The notes beneath the pieces were generated by a model. The model did not search any database, was not told the origin of the DNA, and saw only the letters and a program-made list of their open reading frames with translations. Both the position numbers and the translations under genes were made by a program. A stretch of DNA of 64,000 nt, from assembly GCA_000750105.3 (NCBI GenBank), contig JPHH03000009.1, forward strand, positions 744,001-808,000, given 5' to 3'. Below, in pieces: positions 32,245 to 43,218 of the stretch. This DNA is from Tolypocladium sp. Sup5 PDA-1 (taxonomy: Eukaryota > Ascomycota > Sordariomycetes > Hypocreales > Ophiocordycipitaceae). How positions within the stretch are numbered: position 1 is the first letter of the stretch; each line of letters begins with the position of its first letter.

Positions 32245-34583
32245 ATGTCTACCATACAACAGCTCAAGAACTTCATCCGCCATGGTATGTGCCCGTCTCG
32301 TCTCCCCATCACTCCACCACCCCCCCCCGGTCCCAATGACGGCATCACATATCCCCCCTCCAGGGTCTCGCCAAAACATGCGGCCCATGTCTCACAGCTT
32401 CTGACTTCTCCTCCTCTCTAGGTAAACAAGCGCGTGCAACAAACGTCAATGAAGAGGCCCCGCGCAAGAATGAATCCTCACCTCCCCAAGCACCGCAGAC
32501 TGTGCTGGACAAGAACATGCACGTCTCTGAACCAGCCTACGACCACCCGCCGCCGCACAAGGAGCCCCTAGAGGCCTACTCTCAAGCGCCTGGCGATGCC
32601 CAGAACCGAGCCGCCCAAGCCGGCCACGCCGTCGCCCACCATGCCGAGCCTGCCCAGAAGTGTGGCACCAAGACCAAGCGGGTCGACGAGGCAGAGCTCA
32701 AGCAGCTCGTTGCCGAGGAGAATGCGAGCAAGGCCAAGTTCCCGCGCTACCCGGGCTTGGAGCGCTGGGACCTGGTCGAGAAGATGGGTGACGGCGCTTT
32801 CAGCAACGTCTACCGTGCCCGCGACCTGCGAGGCGAAAAAGGCGAGGTCGCTATCAAAGTCGTCCGCAAGTACGAGATGAACAGCATGCAGGTGAGTGTG
32901 GTTGGCTCGCCTTGGCTTGCGTTGCCTTTTATTTTCTCTGCTCTTCTGCGTTGCGATGTTTGCTTCGTCTTACTATTTCAACTTTACGTACCTCGGGGAC
33001 TCATCCCCGAAATAGGGAAACGACCATTTACACCCGGACTTCAAGAAGGTCCCGAAAGCTGCAGAGGTGCGAATATCTTTTCCTATTGTCTTGGAGTTTG
33101 TGACGCTCGCGTTGTCTTGTTGAGTTTGCGTTTGTTGTACTAGTCACACGCGGACGTTGCCGTTGCCGTTGCCCGCCAGCCTCGGGAGCGACAGTCAAGC
33201 TGACTCGAGCAATAGCGGTCGAATATCCTGAAAGAAGTTCAGATCATGCGCCAGCTCGATCACCCCAACATTGTCAAGCTGGTGGAGTTTTCCGAGTCGA
33301 AGCAGTACTACTACATCGTCCTCGAGCTTGCGCCCGGCGGCGAGCTGTTCCACCAGATTGTTCGCTTGACGTACTTTAGCGAGGAGCTGTCACGGCACGT
33401 CATTATCAAGGTGGCCAAGGCTTTGGAGTATCTGCATGAGGAAAAAGGCGTGGTTCATCGGTAAGCACGCAGCCGTTGCATCGACAGTGGTGCTGGGACA
33501 CACGCCATTGCAACCTCAATGCGCTGAGCACAGCTGACCGCATCCAGGGACATCAAACCGGAAAACATCCTGTTTAACCCCATACCGTTTGTTCCGGCCA
33601 AGAACCCGAAGCCCAGGCAACCCGGTGACGAGGACAAGGTCGATGAGGGCGAATTCATCCACGGCCAGGGCGCGGGCGGCATTGGCGAGATCAAGATTGC
33701 CGACTTTGGTCTCTCCAAGATTGTGTGGGAGAGTCAAACCATGACGCCTTGCGGCACCGTCGGCTACACCGCCCCTGAAATCGTCAAGGATGAGCGGTAT
33801 TCCAAGTCTGTCGACATGTGGGCCCTAGGCTGTGTCTTGTACACGCTACTCTGCGGGTTCCCGCCCTTCTACGACGAAAGCATAGAGGTGCTCACCGAAA
33901 AGGTCGCCAAGGGGCAGTACACCTTTCTGTCGCCGTGGTGGGATGACATCTCCAAGTCGGCCAAGGACCTCATCACGCATCTTTTGACCGTCGACCCCGA
34001 TAAGCGGTACACCATCAGGGAGTTTCTTGCTCACCCCTGGATCCAAGCAAGCGGTCCGACTCCCCGCGAAGAGAAGAAGAAGCCAGAGGTGCCCCGGGCC
34101 TTTGACGCGAGCAAGTTTGAGGAGGCTGGCAAGCGCTACGACTTCCGATCCCCCGGCGCTGTCAACCTCCGCGAGGTCTTTGACGTCAGTTACGCTGTCC
34201 ATCGCCAAGAAGAGGAAGGAAAGAGGCGGCAGCAGGTTGGGGCCAGGGCTGGAGGCGGAAAGCCTCTTGGTGGCCTCGATGAGGAAGAGGAAGACGAGGA
34301 TCGCATGCAGATTGACCAAGTCGCCGGCCAGAAGCCTAACGCGACTCAGGCCTTGGAACAGAGCATGCGCAAGGCCAACATTCGGGATCAAGAACAGGCC
34401 CGGGGACGCGAGCAACATCGTGCCAACGACAAGGGCTATGGCCAGCACTCGGCTACCGTGACGGCTGCGGCGCGACAGCAAGTCAAGGATCGGAACCGAC
34501 AAAAGGGAGCTTTCGAGCTGAACCTCGACAATGCGACATTACTGGGCAAGCGAGGCAAGAAAATTCCCGCCATGGGCGCATAG
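32245..34583 (+). CDS. srk1: CAMK-family protein kinase, Srk1/Rck2-type (MAPK-activated)
   Basis: Serine/threonine kinase of the group that acts downstream of the Hog1/Sty1 stress MAPK and on translation and cell cycle. Five exons (32245-32284, 32422-32891, 33016-33066, 33216-33460, 33548-34583) give 613 residues. The third exon is only 51 nt and encodes GNDHLHPDFKKVPKAAE, which is needed for a continuous kinase fold. Glycine loop GDGAFSNV (136-143), ATP Lys159, catalytic HRDIKPEN with Asp270, DFGLS with Asp321, and activation loop TMTPCGTVGYTAPE are all intact. An acidic and Pro-rich insert of about 35 residues separates the catalytic loop from DFG, typical of the Rck/Srk1 group. The C-terminal 170 residues are charged and low-complexity, where a MAPK-docking site would lie. 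Group assignment is from overall pattern; a related calmodulin-dependent kinase is the alternative. Confidence 0.87.
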
Positions 34584-35851
34584 GAGCCCACCCAGCTTAG
34601 TGACCAATTCGTCGAGGACGCTGCCTCCCCGTCGGGCGCAGACTGCCGCTGTGGTGTGAATCCGCCGATGGAAGCGACGCAGCGGGCCAGAACCGTCTGC
34701 CGATGCGAGACTTGGCCATCTTGTGGATGATGTCCTACACTTGAAGCGAAAGCGAGTGGACCTGCGTGATGAAAAGCGTCCGTCTACAAGCGAGAGCGCA
34801 TTGGCTCAGCCGCGCGGTCAAGTTGAGAGTATTGACGTCATGACAACGGCGCTTGGAGTACTTGGCCAGTGCAGGAGACTGGGATATGCTGGGGGACTGT
34901 TTTGAAGGTTTTGCGTTTCATGAGGGCTCTTTGTGGTTGCAAACAAGGAGCTGGAGAGGCTGGCGAAGTTGGAAGTTCTGCATTGTGTCACGTACAGTGG
35001 GCGACATATACATTCGCATGGAGTTTGGGCACTTATTTGCGACGAGCACACTGTTAGGAATGAAGAGATTTATGCCGTTCTGCAATCCGATCTGAATCAA
35101 GGGCTCCTAAGTGAATTTAACATGATATCTCAGAGGCACTTCAGGATTGAGTGGGAATACCTCGTAACTCTGGGCTGTTTCAGATCGAGGTGAATCTAGA
35201 ACAAGCGGGAACATGAGCGAGCAGTGGAACTGAGAGAGATCTACGGACTACCTAGGCGAGTAGTCTAGATCTTGCCCAGCGTGGGTATATTGCTGTTATA
35301 GAAATCATGGAGTGACCCTGCCGAGAAAGGCGGCTTGGCACATACTCCTGATTTATACTTTCGGAGAATCCACTCCCCCTTCACCGTTAGAGCAGTATTC
35401 GGATCGAGCTTGGTGCCGGGGGCGCCGAGGACTGTATTCGTCCTATCGCCTACATACTGTGTTGTGGACAGACACATGCCCCAGGGGACCATCTTGGTAG
35501 ACGGCTGCATGGTATGGACTGTTGTAATGGGGTTGTTGGATGATAGAGGAGTGATGGCAGAGCTGATTGATCACATGGAGACATCTAGTGTGCGTATAAT
35601 TACGATTATGCTATATACCTTGTGAACTCCCTCCGGAAGCCACCCCTTTGTACAGGTCGCCAGAGCAGTATGTCCAACGTCGTCCAAGATTTTCCAAACG
35701 CCAGACAGGCCAGCTGTCTCCCAAGTCTCTTGCTCGGACAACATATAACCCTTCGGCCGTCGTCCACCGGTTTCAACCCCTGCCTGAGCGTGTTTAACAT
35801 CATGGTACAGTTTCCATCCTTAGCCACCGCTTGTCCGAACCCTGGCTTCTA
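34584..35851. other. Intergenic region between convergent genes
   Basis: About 1.27 kb between two stop codons facing each other, containing both 3' ends. No coding frame, RNA gene or repeat was identified. Confidence 0.4.
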
Positions 35852-38092
35852 TCATTGACAGAGCACAATATGTTCACCAAGCACGAGGTCCATTTCGTTA
35901 CCCCAGGATCCGGGGTGTCTCTTCCTCGACGACCTGGCATCCACGCTTTGACGTGCGGATCCCGAGGAGGAGCCATAAGATGTCCGCGGCAGTGTCTCTC
36001 CGCCGCTTGAATAGAGGGGAATCTTGGACGTCGCCCCTTTGAGCGCCGTGGCATGCTTGCCGTGCGTGTATGGGTTGCGCTTGGCCATGGTCTTTGTTCG
36101 GTTGATGACGAGTGGTGGATATGCACTCCGTGCTTGCTTGGTGCGGAAGATGTCTCCCATGCGTTGAAACCTCACAACCGCTCGTAGAAACTGCGCGAGT
36201 TGGGAAAGCCCAATGGTGCTCATACGCCGTCTCGCTTGGGGTTCGCCTGCTCTTCGCATCACCGCGGCTTCTCGGTGCCTGTGGCCTTGCTTCTGCGTTA
36301 TTCTGCCCAGGGTAGCCGTTACGGTACCTGCAACAGAGGCGTCAGCATGTGTTGCCAGACGGGGCCTCGTTGCACGTACCGTGACCTCTCCGGCCCTTCT
36401 GGGATCTGGCATCGCCGGCATGATCAGCGACGGCGGGTTGAACCCCGGTATGGACATGAGATCCAGCCCAGCCCGCTCCATCAGGGGCACCGCGCGGTCG
36501 TGCGCCAGCGAAAACGGCTCCAGGAAGTCAAGACGCCCAAAGAAGCCCGCGTGCTCGACCGTCAGGCGCTGCTCCTCGCCGCCGACCTCGATGATGCGGC
36601 GCATCAGCCAGCAAATATCCCGTGCGCGCTGCACCATGCCCTTGTGGTCGTCCTCGCGCAGCGCCTTGACGTAGTCGCACGCCATGGTGTCCGCGAGGCC
36701 CGGCAGCGTGAGCACGCTCGCGAGGCTGGGGCCCAGGCGCACGCAGTGCAGCCGGTCGAAGTCGGCGTATCCGAGCACGCGCACGCACCGCTCGACGCCG
36801 TCGGCTGTCGCGTACGTAAAGGTCTTGGGGAAGCGGGCGCAAAGGGCGAGCGCCCTGGTCTGGGCCCAGCCGATGATCGCGTTCAGGGACGAGGTCGGGC
36901 AGACGATGCTGACGTGGTCGGGCGTCTGGAGCGTGTTGCCGTAGTAGACCATGGCGGCGTGGCCGCAGACGGCGTAGGGGATGTGCGAGAAGATCTGGCC
37001 GATGCCGTCGACGACCTCGCAGATGGCCTCGCGGTTCATCTTTTCAAACGTGGGGGATGCTCGTACGGTTCGATCTGAACCGCTGCTGTTGCGTTGTTGT
37101 TGTGGTTGTCTTTGGAGATTCAGAGTCGCGTCACTGCTTGGCCGAGAGGGTGGCTTCAAAGCCGCTTGCGAGGTTGTTTTAGCGGCAGAGGACGACGGCC
37201 GTGACGTGGGCCTGTTTGATACCTTCATCTGCGCCATGGGCCTCATCGGAGCGGTTGCTTGCGGCTGGCGGCTATGATGGCTAGGCGCCAGTGCCTTGGG
37301 GGCAATCTGGGTGGCCTGCGGCGGCTTGGGCCTCTGGGTAGGACTTCTCGACGGCCGAATCAGGGCCCGTTGGTTCAATGGTTTCGGAGCCTGAGGCTTC
37401 GGCCTGTTGTTAACAGCAGGCTGTCTATAATTCACGGCAGGCTGTATATTGTTGGCGACAGGCTGCCTGCTGCTAACAGTAGACTGTCTATTGTTCGCGG
37501 GAGGTTGCCTATAGTTAATGACAGGCTGCCTATTTTTAACAGCAGGCTGTCTATTGTTAGCAACGGGTTGCCCATGGTAAGCGACAGTCTGCCTATTGAT
37601 AACAGTAGACTGCCTCTTGGCATTTGCGAACGTAACCCTTGTTGCCGTTTGTTGTGTGCCGGCGGCTTGGGACCTTGGTCTCGTGTAAGTGCTTTGCCGG
37701 GCCGTGGGTTGGGTTCGAGCAGGTACCTGTCCCCGTGGCATCTCACGGACAGTCGCCTGAACCATGCGCGCCCTCTGGGCAACTTGCGGCGACATGCCGG
37801 CGTTCCGGTTGCGAGTCCTCGCCGGAGGCGGATACACGGACCCCCGGACAGCAGCGGTCGAGCGTCGAGACGGCACCGGCACCGACGACCCACGCCTGTC
37901 ATTTGCCGCCGCGATCCCATTCATGGACTCCTGCGACCACTTGGACCAATACTCCGGGTCCTCCGAAATGTTGAGCGCAACCCGCGGCGGCGAGCTGCGG
38001 CGGCGCGCCTGTGGCTCGTTATCGGCGTCGTCCCGCCTGGACGAACAGGACAGCCCACCGAATACGGACCGGAAGAAGTTACGCACAGACAT
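35852..38092 (-). CDS. Hypothetical repeat-rich protein with nucleotidyltransferase-like domain
   Basis: A 746-residue frame opening with MSVRNFFRSVFGG at ATG 38092; an open extension upstream to 38464 lacks conserved character. Residues 1-370 are basic, Pro/Gln/Arg-rich and disordered, with a degenerate NRQP repeat. From about residue 370 there is a folded domain (REAICEVVDGIGQIFSHIPYAVCGHAAMVYYG... CDYVKALREDDHKGMVQRARDICWLMRRI) resembling nucleotidyltransferase-fold proteins common in filamentous fungi; catalytic residues could not be placed. A candidate 52-nt intron (36328-36379, gtacgtgc...ctctgttgcag, with a gctgac branch) would, if spliced, bring in a stop at 36319-36321 and end the protein after EVTVP. 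If it is retained the frame runs to 35852. The true 3' end is therefore open. Function unknown. Confidence 0.7.
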   Translation of the reverse strand: MSVRNFFRSVFGGLSCSSRRDDADNEPQARRRSSPPRVALNISEDPEYWSKWSQESMNGIAAANDRRGSSVPVPSRRSTAAVRGSVYPPPARTRNRNAGMSPQVAQRARMVQATVREMPRGQVPARTQPTARQSTYTRPRSQAAGTQQTATRVTFANAKRQSTVINRQTVAYHGQPVANNRQPAVKNRQPVINYRQPPANNRQSTVSSRQPVANNIQPAVNYRQPAVNNRPKPQAPKPLNQRALIRPSRSPTQRPKPPQATQIAPKALAPSHHSRQPQATAPMRPMAQMKVSNRPTSRPSSSAAKTTSQAALKPPSRPSSDATLNLQRQPQQQRNSSGSDRTVRASPTFEKMNREAICEVVDGIGQIFSHIPYAVCGHAAMVYYGNTLQTPDHVSIVCPTSSLNAIIGWAQTRALALCARFPKTFTYATADGVERCVRVLGYADFDRLHCVRLGPSLASVLTLPGLADTMACDYVKALREDDHKGMVQRARDICWLMRRIIEVGGEEQRLTVEHAGFFGRLDFLEPFSLAHDRAVPLMERAGLDLMSIPGFNPPSLIMPAMPDPRRAGEVTVRATRPRLATHADASVAGTVTATLGRITQKQGHRHREAAVMRRAGEPQARRRMSTIGLSQLAQFLRAVVRFQRMGDIFRTKQARSAYPPLVINRTKTMAKRNPYTHGKHATALKGATSKIPLYSSGGETLPRTSYGSSSGSARQSVDARSSRKRHPGSWGNEMDLVLGEHIVLCQ
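37400..37610 (-). repeat. Degenerate NRQP-coding tandem repeat
   Basis: About ten imperfect units of roughly 30 nt (core caggctgyctattgttaac on the plus strand) encode variants of NNRQPAV/NYRQPVI. Units differ at scattered positions, so this is an old, diverging minisatellite inside the disordered half of the surrounding protein. Confidence 0.8.
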
Positions 38093-38577
38093 GTTGTGTG
38101 GGAGCCGGTAAGGTTGTGGGCTCTCGTTGAAGAGTCGAAGCGATCTTGGCCAGCGGTATAGTAGACTGAGTAAGATCAGGGGCGGAGCTGCAGCGTCAAC
38201 ACGACTTTGAGATGGAAAGGGGCGAGAAGGAATGAGCGAAATAGGCGATCGAATTGAGAATTTAAGCAGCTTTCGAATAGGATTCCACTCTGTGAGCGCT
38301 GCGTTCTGCACTGAACAGAGCCTGGACATTTCCTCTTTGCAGGTCGACCTAACTTCCGAGAACAAAGCGACATCGAACAGCGTCGGCGGAGGGGTTGCAC
38401 TGGACATTTGTTTAGCACACAAATCGCAAATCAAGACTCTCAACGTAAGACGACCCCAATGCAAGACTTGGTATACATGGATAGGCCTCTAATCGTCTCA
38501 CCCGACCGCCTCTAACGCCTAGTAGATCTTACAATGCAAGGCCCGATACCCGAACAAACCATGTGCTCTGTGATCCC
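38093..38577. promoter_or_regulatory. Upstream region of the repeat-rich protein gene
   Basis: 485 nt between the start of one minus-strand gene and the stop of the next. It must hold the promoter of the former and the 3' end of rpn11. An open frame continues through it from the downstream gene, but it looks non-conserved. Confidence 0.35.
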
Positions 38578-39735
38578 CTATAACTCCTCTTCCATGTCCA
38601 TCCGATCGCCATTTGCGTGTCCGCTTGCGCCAGCAGGGCCTTCCTTCTTGGGCATCGTGGCTTCCTTGTCGATCATTTGTCTGGAGACGGAGACGATGTT
38701 GTCCTCGATGAGCTCTTGACCAACATCCTCCAAGTGCTTCTTCGGGTCGAGCTTGCCCACGTATCGGGTCTTGAGTTGTTCCTTGGTCAGCTCCGTCTCC
38801 TCCTTGACACGCTTCTCGTAGCCGTCAGCGAGGCTGACTAGTCGCTGCAGCCGTTCTTTGTTCTTGTCTCCTTCTGATCGGAAATCGTCCATCTGCAGTG
38901 CCTCGGTCCAGACGTGCTTGTGCAGGTTCATCAACATGTTCTCCTCGAGCGCAGTCTTGCGGTAGTTGATGCCGATCGAGTAGTAGTGTCGGTTGAGGCC
39001 GTGGATGAGGGCTTGGATGGAAGGCTTGTTGAGGTGACCAAGGTTGCTCGTGCTTTGACGGGGCTCCTGACCCATCATCAAAAGCTGAGGGTTGATCAGC
39101 CGGAAGGCGTCGATGACGACCTTGCCCTTGACGGACTGGATAGGGTCGACCACGACAGCAACGGCGCGAGGGTTCAGCTGCTCGAAAGACTGTTGGGTGT
39201 TGATATCAACCGAAGACAACCAGCAGCCGAAACCGGGATGCGAATGGTACCAGCCCACGACGGACTCGGGCCTGCCAAAATCGTTAGCTGTGACGCCTAA
39301 GGAATTGTCTTGTCCGAACTTACCTTCCCGTTTGCCGCAGCATGTCCATCATTTTGGTCTGGAAGACGGGGTCGACAGCCTCAACGCTGACGCCCGTTCC
39401 GCTTTGGGGCATGGCAAACACGTCCATGACCTTGACGGTGAAGTCATCCACAAACTCGCCCAGCATCAGACCCATGACCTCCATGGGAACACCCGCACGG
39501 CCGTGTCGCAGCATCTTCAGCAGCGCCAGAGATGAGATGTAGACCGTCTCTGAGTTATCGATGAGGTTCGTGTTATCCTGGTAGGAGCAGCTGTTAGCAT
39601 CGTTTGTCCAAGCAAGCCCGTGCTTTCGAGCTCGAAGCTCGTATCCGCGCGCGTCGGTGAGAGGCTTACCGTGCCATGGGCGGCTCCTCCTAGGCCCATG
39701 CCGCTGCCGCCCAACAAGTTCCTGAATCGCTCCAT
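38578..39735 (-). CDS. rpn11: 26S proteasome regulatory subunit Rpn11 (JAMM deubiquitinase)
   Basis: Zn-dependent deubiquitinase of the proteasome lid that removes ubiquitin chains en bloc from substrates. Three exons (39670-39735, 39324-39577, 38578-39271) give 337 residues, close to yeast and human orthologues. The N-terminus MERFRNLLGGSGMGLGG is characteristic. The MPN domain has HGRAGVPMEVMGLMLGEFVDDF and the JAMM motif HSHPGFGCWLSSVD, with two zinc His and the Asp ligand, plus the upstream catalytic Glu in VPMEVMG. The insert-2 region and C-terminal helices follow (NRHYYSIGINYRK, MLMNLHKHVW). The acidic tail is species-variable. It is divergent from rpd3 over 617 nt. Essential gene, no anomalies. 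Confidence 0.97.
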
Positions 39736-40352
39736 GTCGCAGCCGCTTGGTCGTTGAGGGTATGTGTTAAAAGGACCACGGTCGGGATGTAAGGCTTGCA
39801 ATCCGCGACGTGATGTGGTCGGTAATTGGGTGTGGTGTGGTCTGAGAGCGAGCGAGCTTCCCTGCCGATGTTGACGCAGCACACCGGTAGCCTGCTGCTG
39901 GAAGAGGGAGCTTAGTAATGTCACGTGTGGCTAGGCTCGGATGCCGAGTTGGGCTCACCAGCCTCAGCCTAACAGTTGAGACGCTCTGTGGCTAGCTATT
40001 GTGATAGCGGGGAACCCCATTCAATGCAGGGGAACAATGGCACCAATAGGAAATGCTGTGGCTGGAAGTGACGGTGTCAAGCCGAACTCCCCAATGTAGC
40101 CTCGCCGCCCCAACTTTAATCCGCCGCGTCTTTCTGAAGCCGTGTCGTGCCGACTCTCGCGCTTCTTCATTACTCTCTCACCAACCCTCGGAAACACCTC
40201 TGCCAGTGTCCTCGGACGACCATGCGACGCTTCCTTTGAGGAATCACCGCTCATCTTGCCAGGAATACTCCCCCGTCACTTTTGACGCCGCGAATTACTC
40301 CCCCCCGCGTTCAACAACCTGCGCTAGGATCCTCGAGCCGAAGTCTGCGGCG
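39736..40352. promoter_or_regulatory. Divergent promoter region rpn11 / rpd3
   Basis: 617 nt between two housekeeping starts. I did not find a clear TATA box or the proteasome PACE element by eye. Confidence 0.4.
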
Positions 40353-42522
40353 ATGGGCGACTCCAGCATGGCCCAACTGGGCTCCGTGGCCCTCAATGGC
40401 TCCTCGCCAAAGAAGGTGGCCTACTTTTACGACTCCGACATTGGCAACTATGCCTATGTCACCGGCCACCCCATGAAGCCTCATCGCATTCGTCTAGCGC
40501 ATAGCCTGATCATGCAGTACAATCTCTACCAGAAGATGGAGATTTACGTTAGTGACCCCCTTGGCGATGCGCGGTGACCGACCGCGTCCTCTGGCAGCAA
40601 CTAACCTGTCCACAGCGTGCCAAGCCCGCGACCCGTGGTGAGATGACCCAGTTTCACACCGACGACTACATCGACTTCCTCCAGAAGGTCACGCCAGACA
40701 ACATGGACAGCTACATGCGCGAGCAGGGCAAGTACAACGTCGGTGATGACTGCCCCGTCTTTGACGGCCTGTTCGAGTTCTGCGGCATCAGCGCTGGCGG
40801 CAGCATGGAGGGCGCAGCACGCCTGAACCGTCAAAAATGCGACATTGCCATCAACTGGGCTGGTGGCCTTCATCACGCCAAAAAGTGCGAAGCCAGTGGC
40901 TTCTGCTACGTCAACGGTGAGTGCTTCACGATTTCTTCTGTGGAGCTTTATACTAACTACGCGACAGATATTGTTCTCGGCATCCTCGAACTCCTTCGAT
41001 TCATGAAGCGCGTTCTCTACATCGATATTGATGTCCACCACGGCGACGGCGTGGAAGAGGCCTTCTACACCACCGATCGTGTTATGACTGTCTCGTTCCA
41101 CAAGTACGGCGAGTACTTCCCCGGCACCGGCGAGCTCCGGGATATCGGCATCGGTCAGGGCAAGAACTACTCGGTCAACTTCCCCCTTCGCGACGGCATC
41201 ACCGACGACTCTTACAAGTCGATTTTCGAACCAGTCATTGAAAACGTCATGAAGTACTATCAGCCAGAGGCCGTGGTTCTTCAATGCGGCGGTGATAGCT
41301 TGTCTGGCGATCGGCTGGGCTGCTTCAACCTCAGCATGGAGGGCCATGCCAATTGCGTCAACTTTGTCAAGAGCTTCAACCTGCCAACGCTGGTCCTCGG
41401 CGGCGGTGGATACACCATGAGAAACGTCGCTCGCACTTGGGCGTTTGAGACTGGAGTCCTTGTTGGCGAAGAAATGGAGCGAGAGCTGCCCTATAACGAA
41501 TACTATGAAGTATGCCTTGACTATGCCCTTGCACCTGACTCACACTAATCAAAATTTAGTACTACGCTCCGGACTTTGAACTGAACGTTCGGTCGTCCAA
41601 CATGGAAAACTCCAACAGCAGGGAGTATCTGGAGAAGATCACATCTGCCGTCATTGACAACCTCCGCCAGACGGGACCAGCGCCGTCAGTGCAGCTGCAA
41701 GATGTGCCACGGAGGCCATTCGGCGGTATGACCGACGAGGAAGAGGCCGAACTGGATGACTTCGATGAGGACGAGAATAAGGATGTGCGGATGACTGAGC
41801 ACCGCTGGGACAAGCACGTACAGAACGACGCCGAATTCGAGGCCAGTGACGACGAGGACATGAGCGCCACCAATGGGGTTACGCGTCAAAACGGCAATAA
41901 GCGGACTTTCAACGATTTCCGTAAGGGAGAAACCGATGTCGAAAGTGGCAATGCCACTCCCCGCAATGACAAGAGCGAGGAGGCCGCGAAGGAACAGGCT
42001 GAGGACGATGCGCACGACGTGAATGACGACACCATTGAGGATGTCGCCGCCACGGTGGAGGTGGAGAAGGAGGTTTCTCAAGAAGAGGAGCCCGAGGAGC
42101 CCGGGGAGGCAAAGGAGCCCGAGGGGCCAAAAGAGCCCGAGGGGCCAAAAGAGCCCGAGGGGCTAAAGGTTGACGAGGATGGCGACGTGGGCATGACCGA
42201 TTCGGCCCCTACTGAAGACCCCACTATTAAGAAGGAAGAGGTCGAGCCCGAGACAGCCCCGGAATCCAAGCCCGATGAGAAGGCGACAGAAAAGTCAAGG
42301 GAGGAAGCGTCTTTGGCTGAGGCCGAGGTCGAGGTGATGGAAGCACCGGCTGCCGAGCCCAAGCCTGCGGACGCTGAGCCTGAGAGAACTGAGAAACCGA
42401 CAGAGACTATCGAGGCGAAAGAAGTTGATGCCCGGCCTGCGGACGCCATGGAAGTCGACCAGGACAAGGAAAAGGACCAGGACAAGGCGACAGACGATAA
42501 GGAGGCGAGCCCAGAAAGTTGA
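40353..42522 (+). CDS. rpd3: Class I histone deacetylase Rpd3
   Basis: Zn-dependent lysine deacetylase, catalytic subunit of Sin3-type corepressor complexes; nuclear. Four exons (40353-40547, 40616-40916, 40968-41509, 41560-42522) give 666 residues. Charge-relay His pair in GGLHHAKK (151-152), zinc ligands in DIDVHHGDG (Asp187, His189) and in LQCGGDSLSGDR, and catalytic-type Tyr in GGGGYTMRNVARTW are intact. The catalytic core ends near residue 400. The remaining 250 residues form a highly acidic, disordered tail typical of filamentous-fungal Rpd3, including three KEPEGP copies (42110-42165) and AMEVDQDKEKDQDK. The tail contains possible SUMO or phosphorylation sites, but none is certain. As a global regulator of secondary metabolism it could influence the cluster at 9-16 kb, though this is generic. 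Confidence 0.97.
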
Positions 42523-43218
42523 GCGATCCCCGATGATTTTTTGCGCTCCTCCCAAACACCTCCTGATGTGTCCTGATTGGCTCAGGCTCGGGCATGGGAT
42601 TTTGTATCGGTGGCAAGTTTCCAACGCGTTGTGTACTAGGATCTACGGACAGGCTGGCCAGAGATGGCGTTTTTTGGCGTACGGCATAGGTAGCGAGTGA
42701 TATCAGAGGGCTCGTTAGGGAGGCTGAGGAGCCCGTGTTTCTGGGGTATTTGCTTAGTACTCTGGAATTTGCGGTCGCATTTAGACCGCGATGCATACAT
42801 TGTTATATCGACTTTGCATTTAACTGAACAATTCCTATAGAACAATTTGTGCTTCACTGCTTGGTGACTGCCTTGGATTGCGTTGCCCTCATCTTCTGCG
42901 AGGCTACCAGGTGCCAGGTGCCAATGGCCAGTCAGCACCCCGCTGAATAGCGCGGCGCCACCAAATTTCTCCCGCGCTGCAAGGCTACCACCAAAGTTCT
43001 ATGCGGGGGGGGCCAAAATTCATCGATTGTGTGAGTAACCTCGTCACCGACCTCGCAATATACAGCATCCTCCCTCGATCGATCCTATCCCGATCAGTTT
43101 ATTCACCTCTGTCAATGTAGCACCTACTCCCGACACTGAAACCCCCTTGGTCGCTCTTTGAGCATCCGCGCCACCCTACATCCGAATCCGAACGGCGACC
43201 GACGTTCGAAGCATCATC
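42523..43218. other. Intergenic region rpd3 / RPC34
   Basis: About 700 nt with the rpd3 3' end and the next promoter. An open minus-strand frame here has no recognisable content. Confidence 0.4.

Noticed and set aside
36200..38161. Plus-strand frames of about 290-300 residues
   Set aside because: Antisense to the repeat-rich minus-strand protein; compositionally biased and without domains.
40601..41347. Minus-strand 248-residue frame
   Set aside because: Antisense shadow of rpd3.
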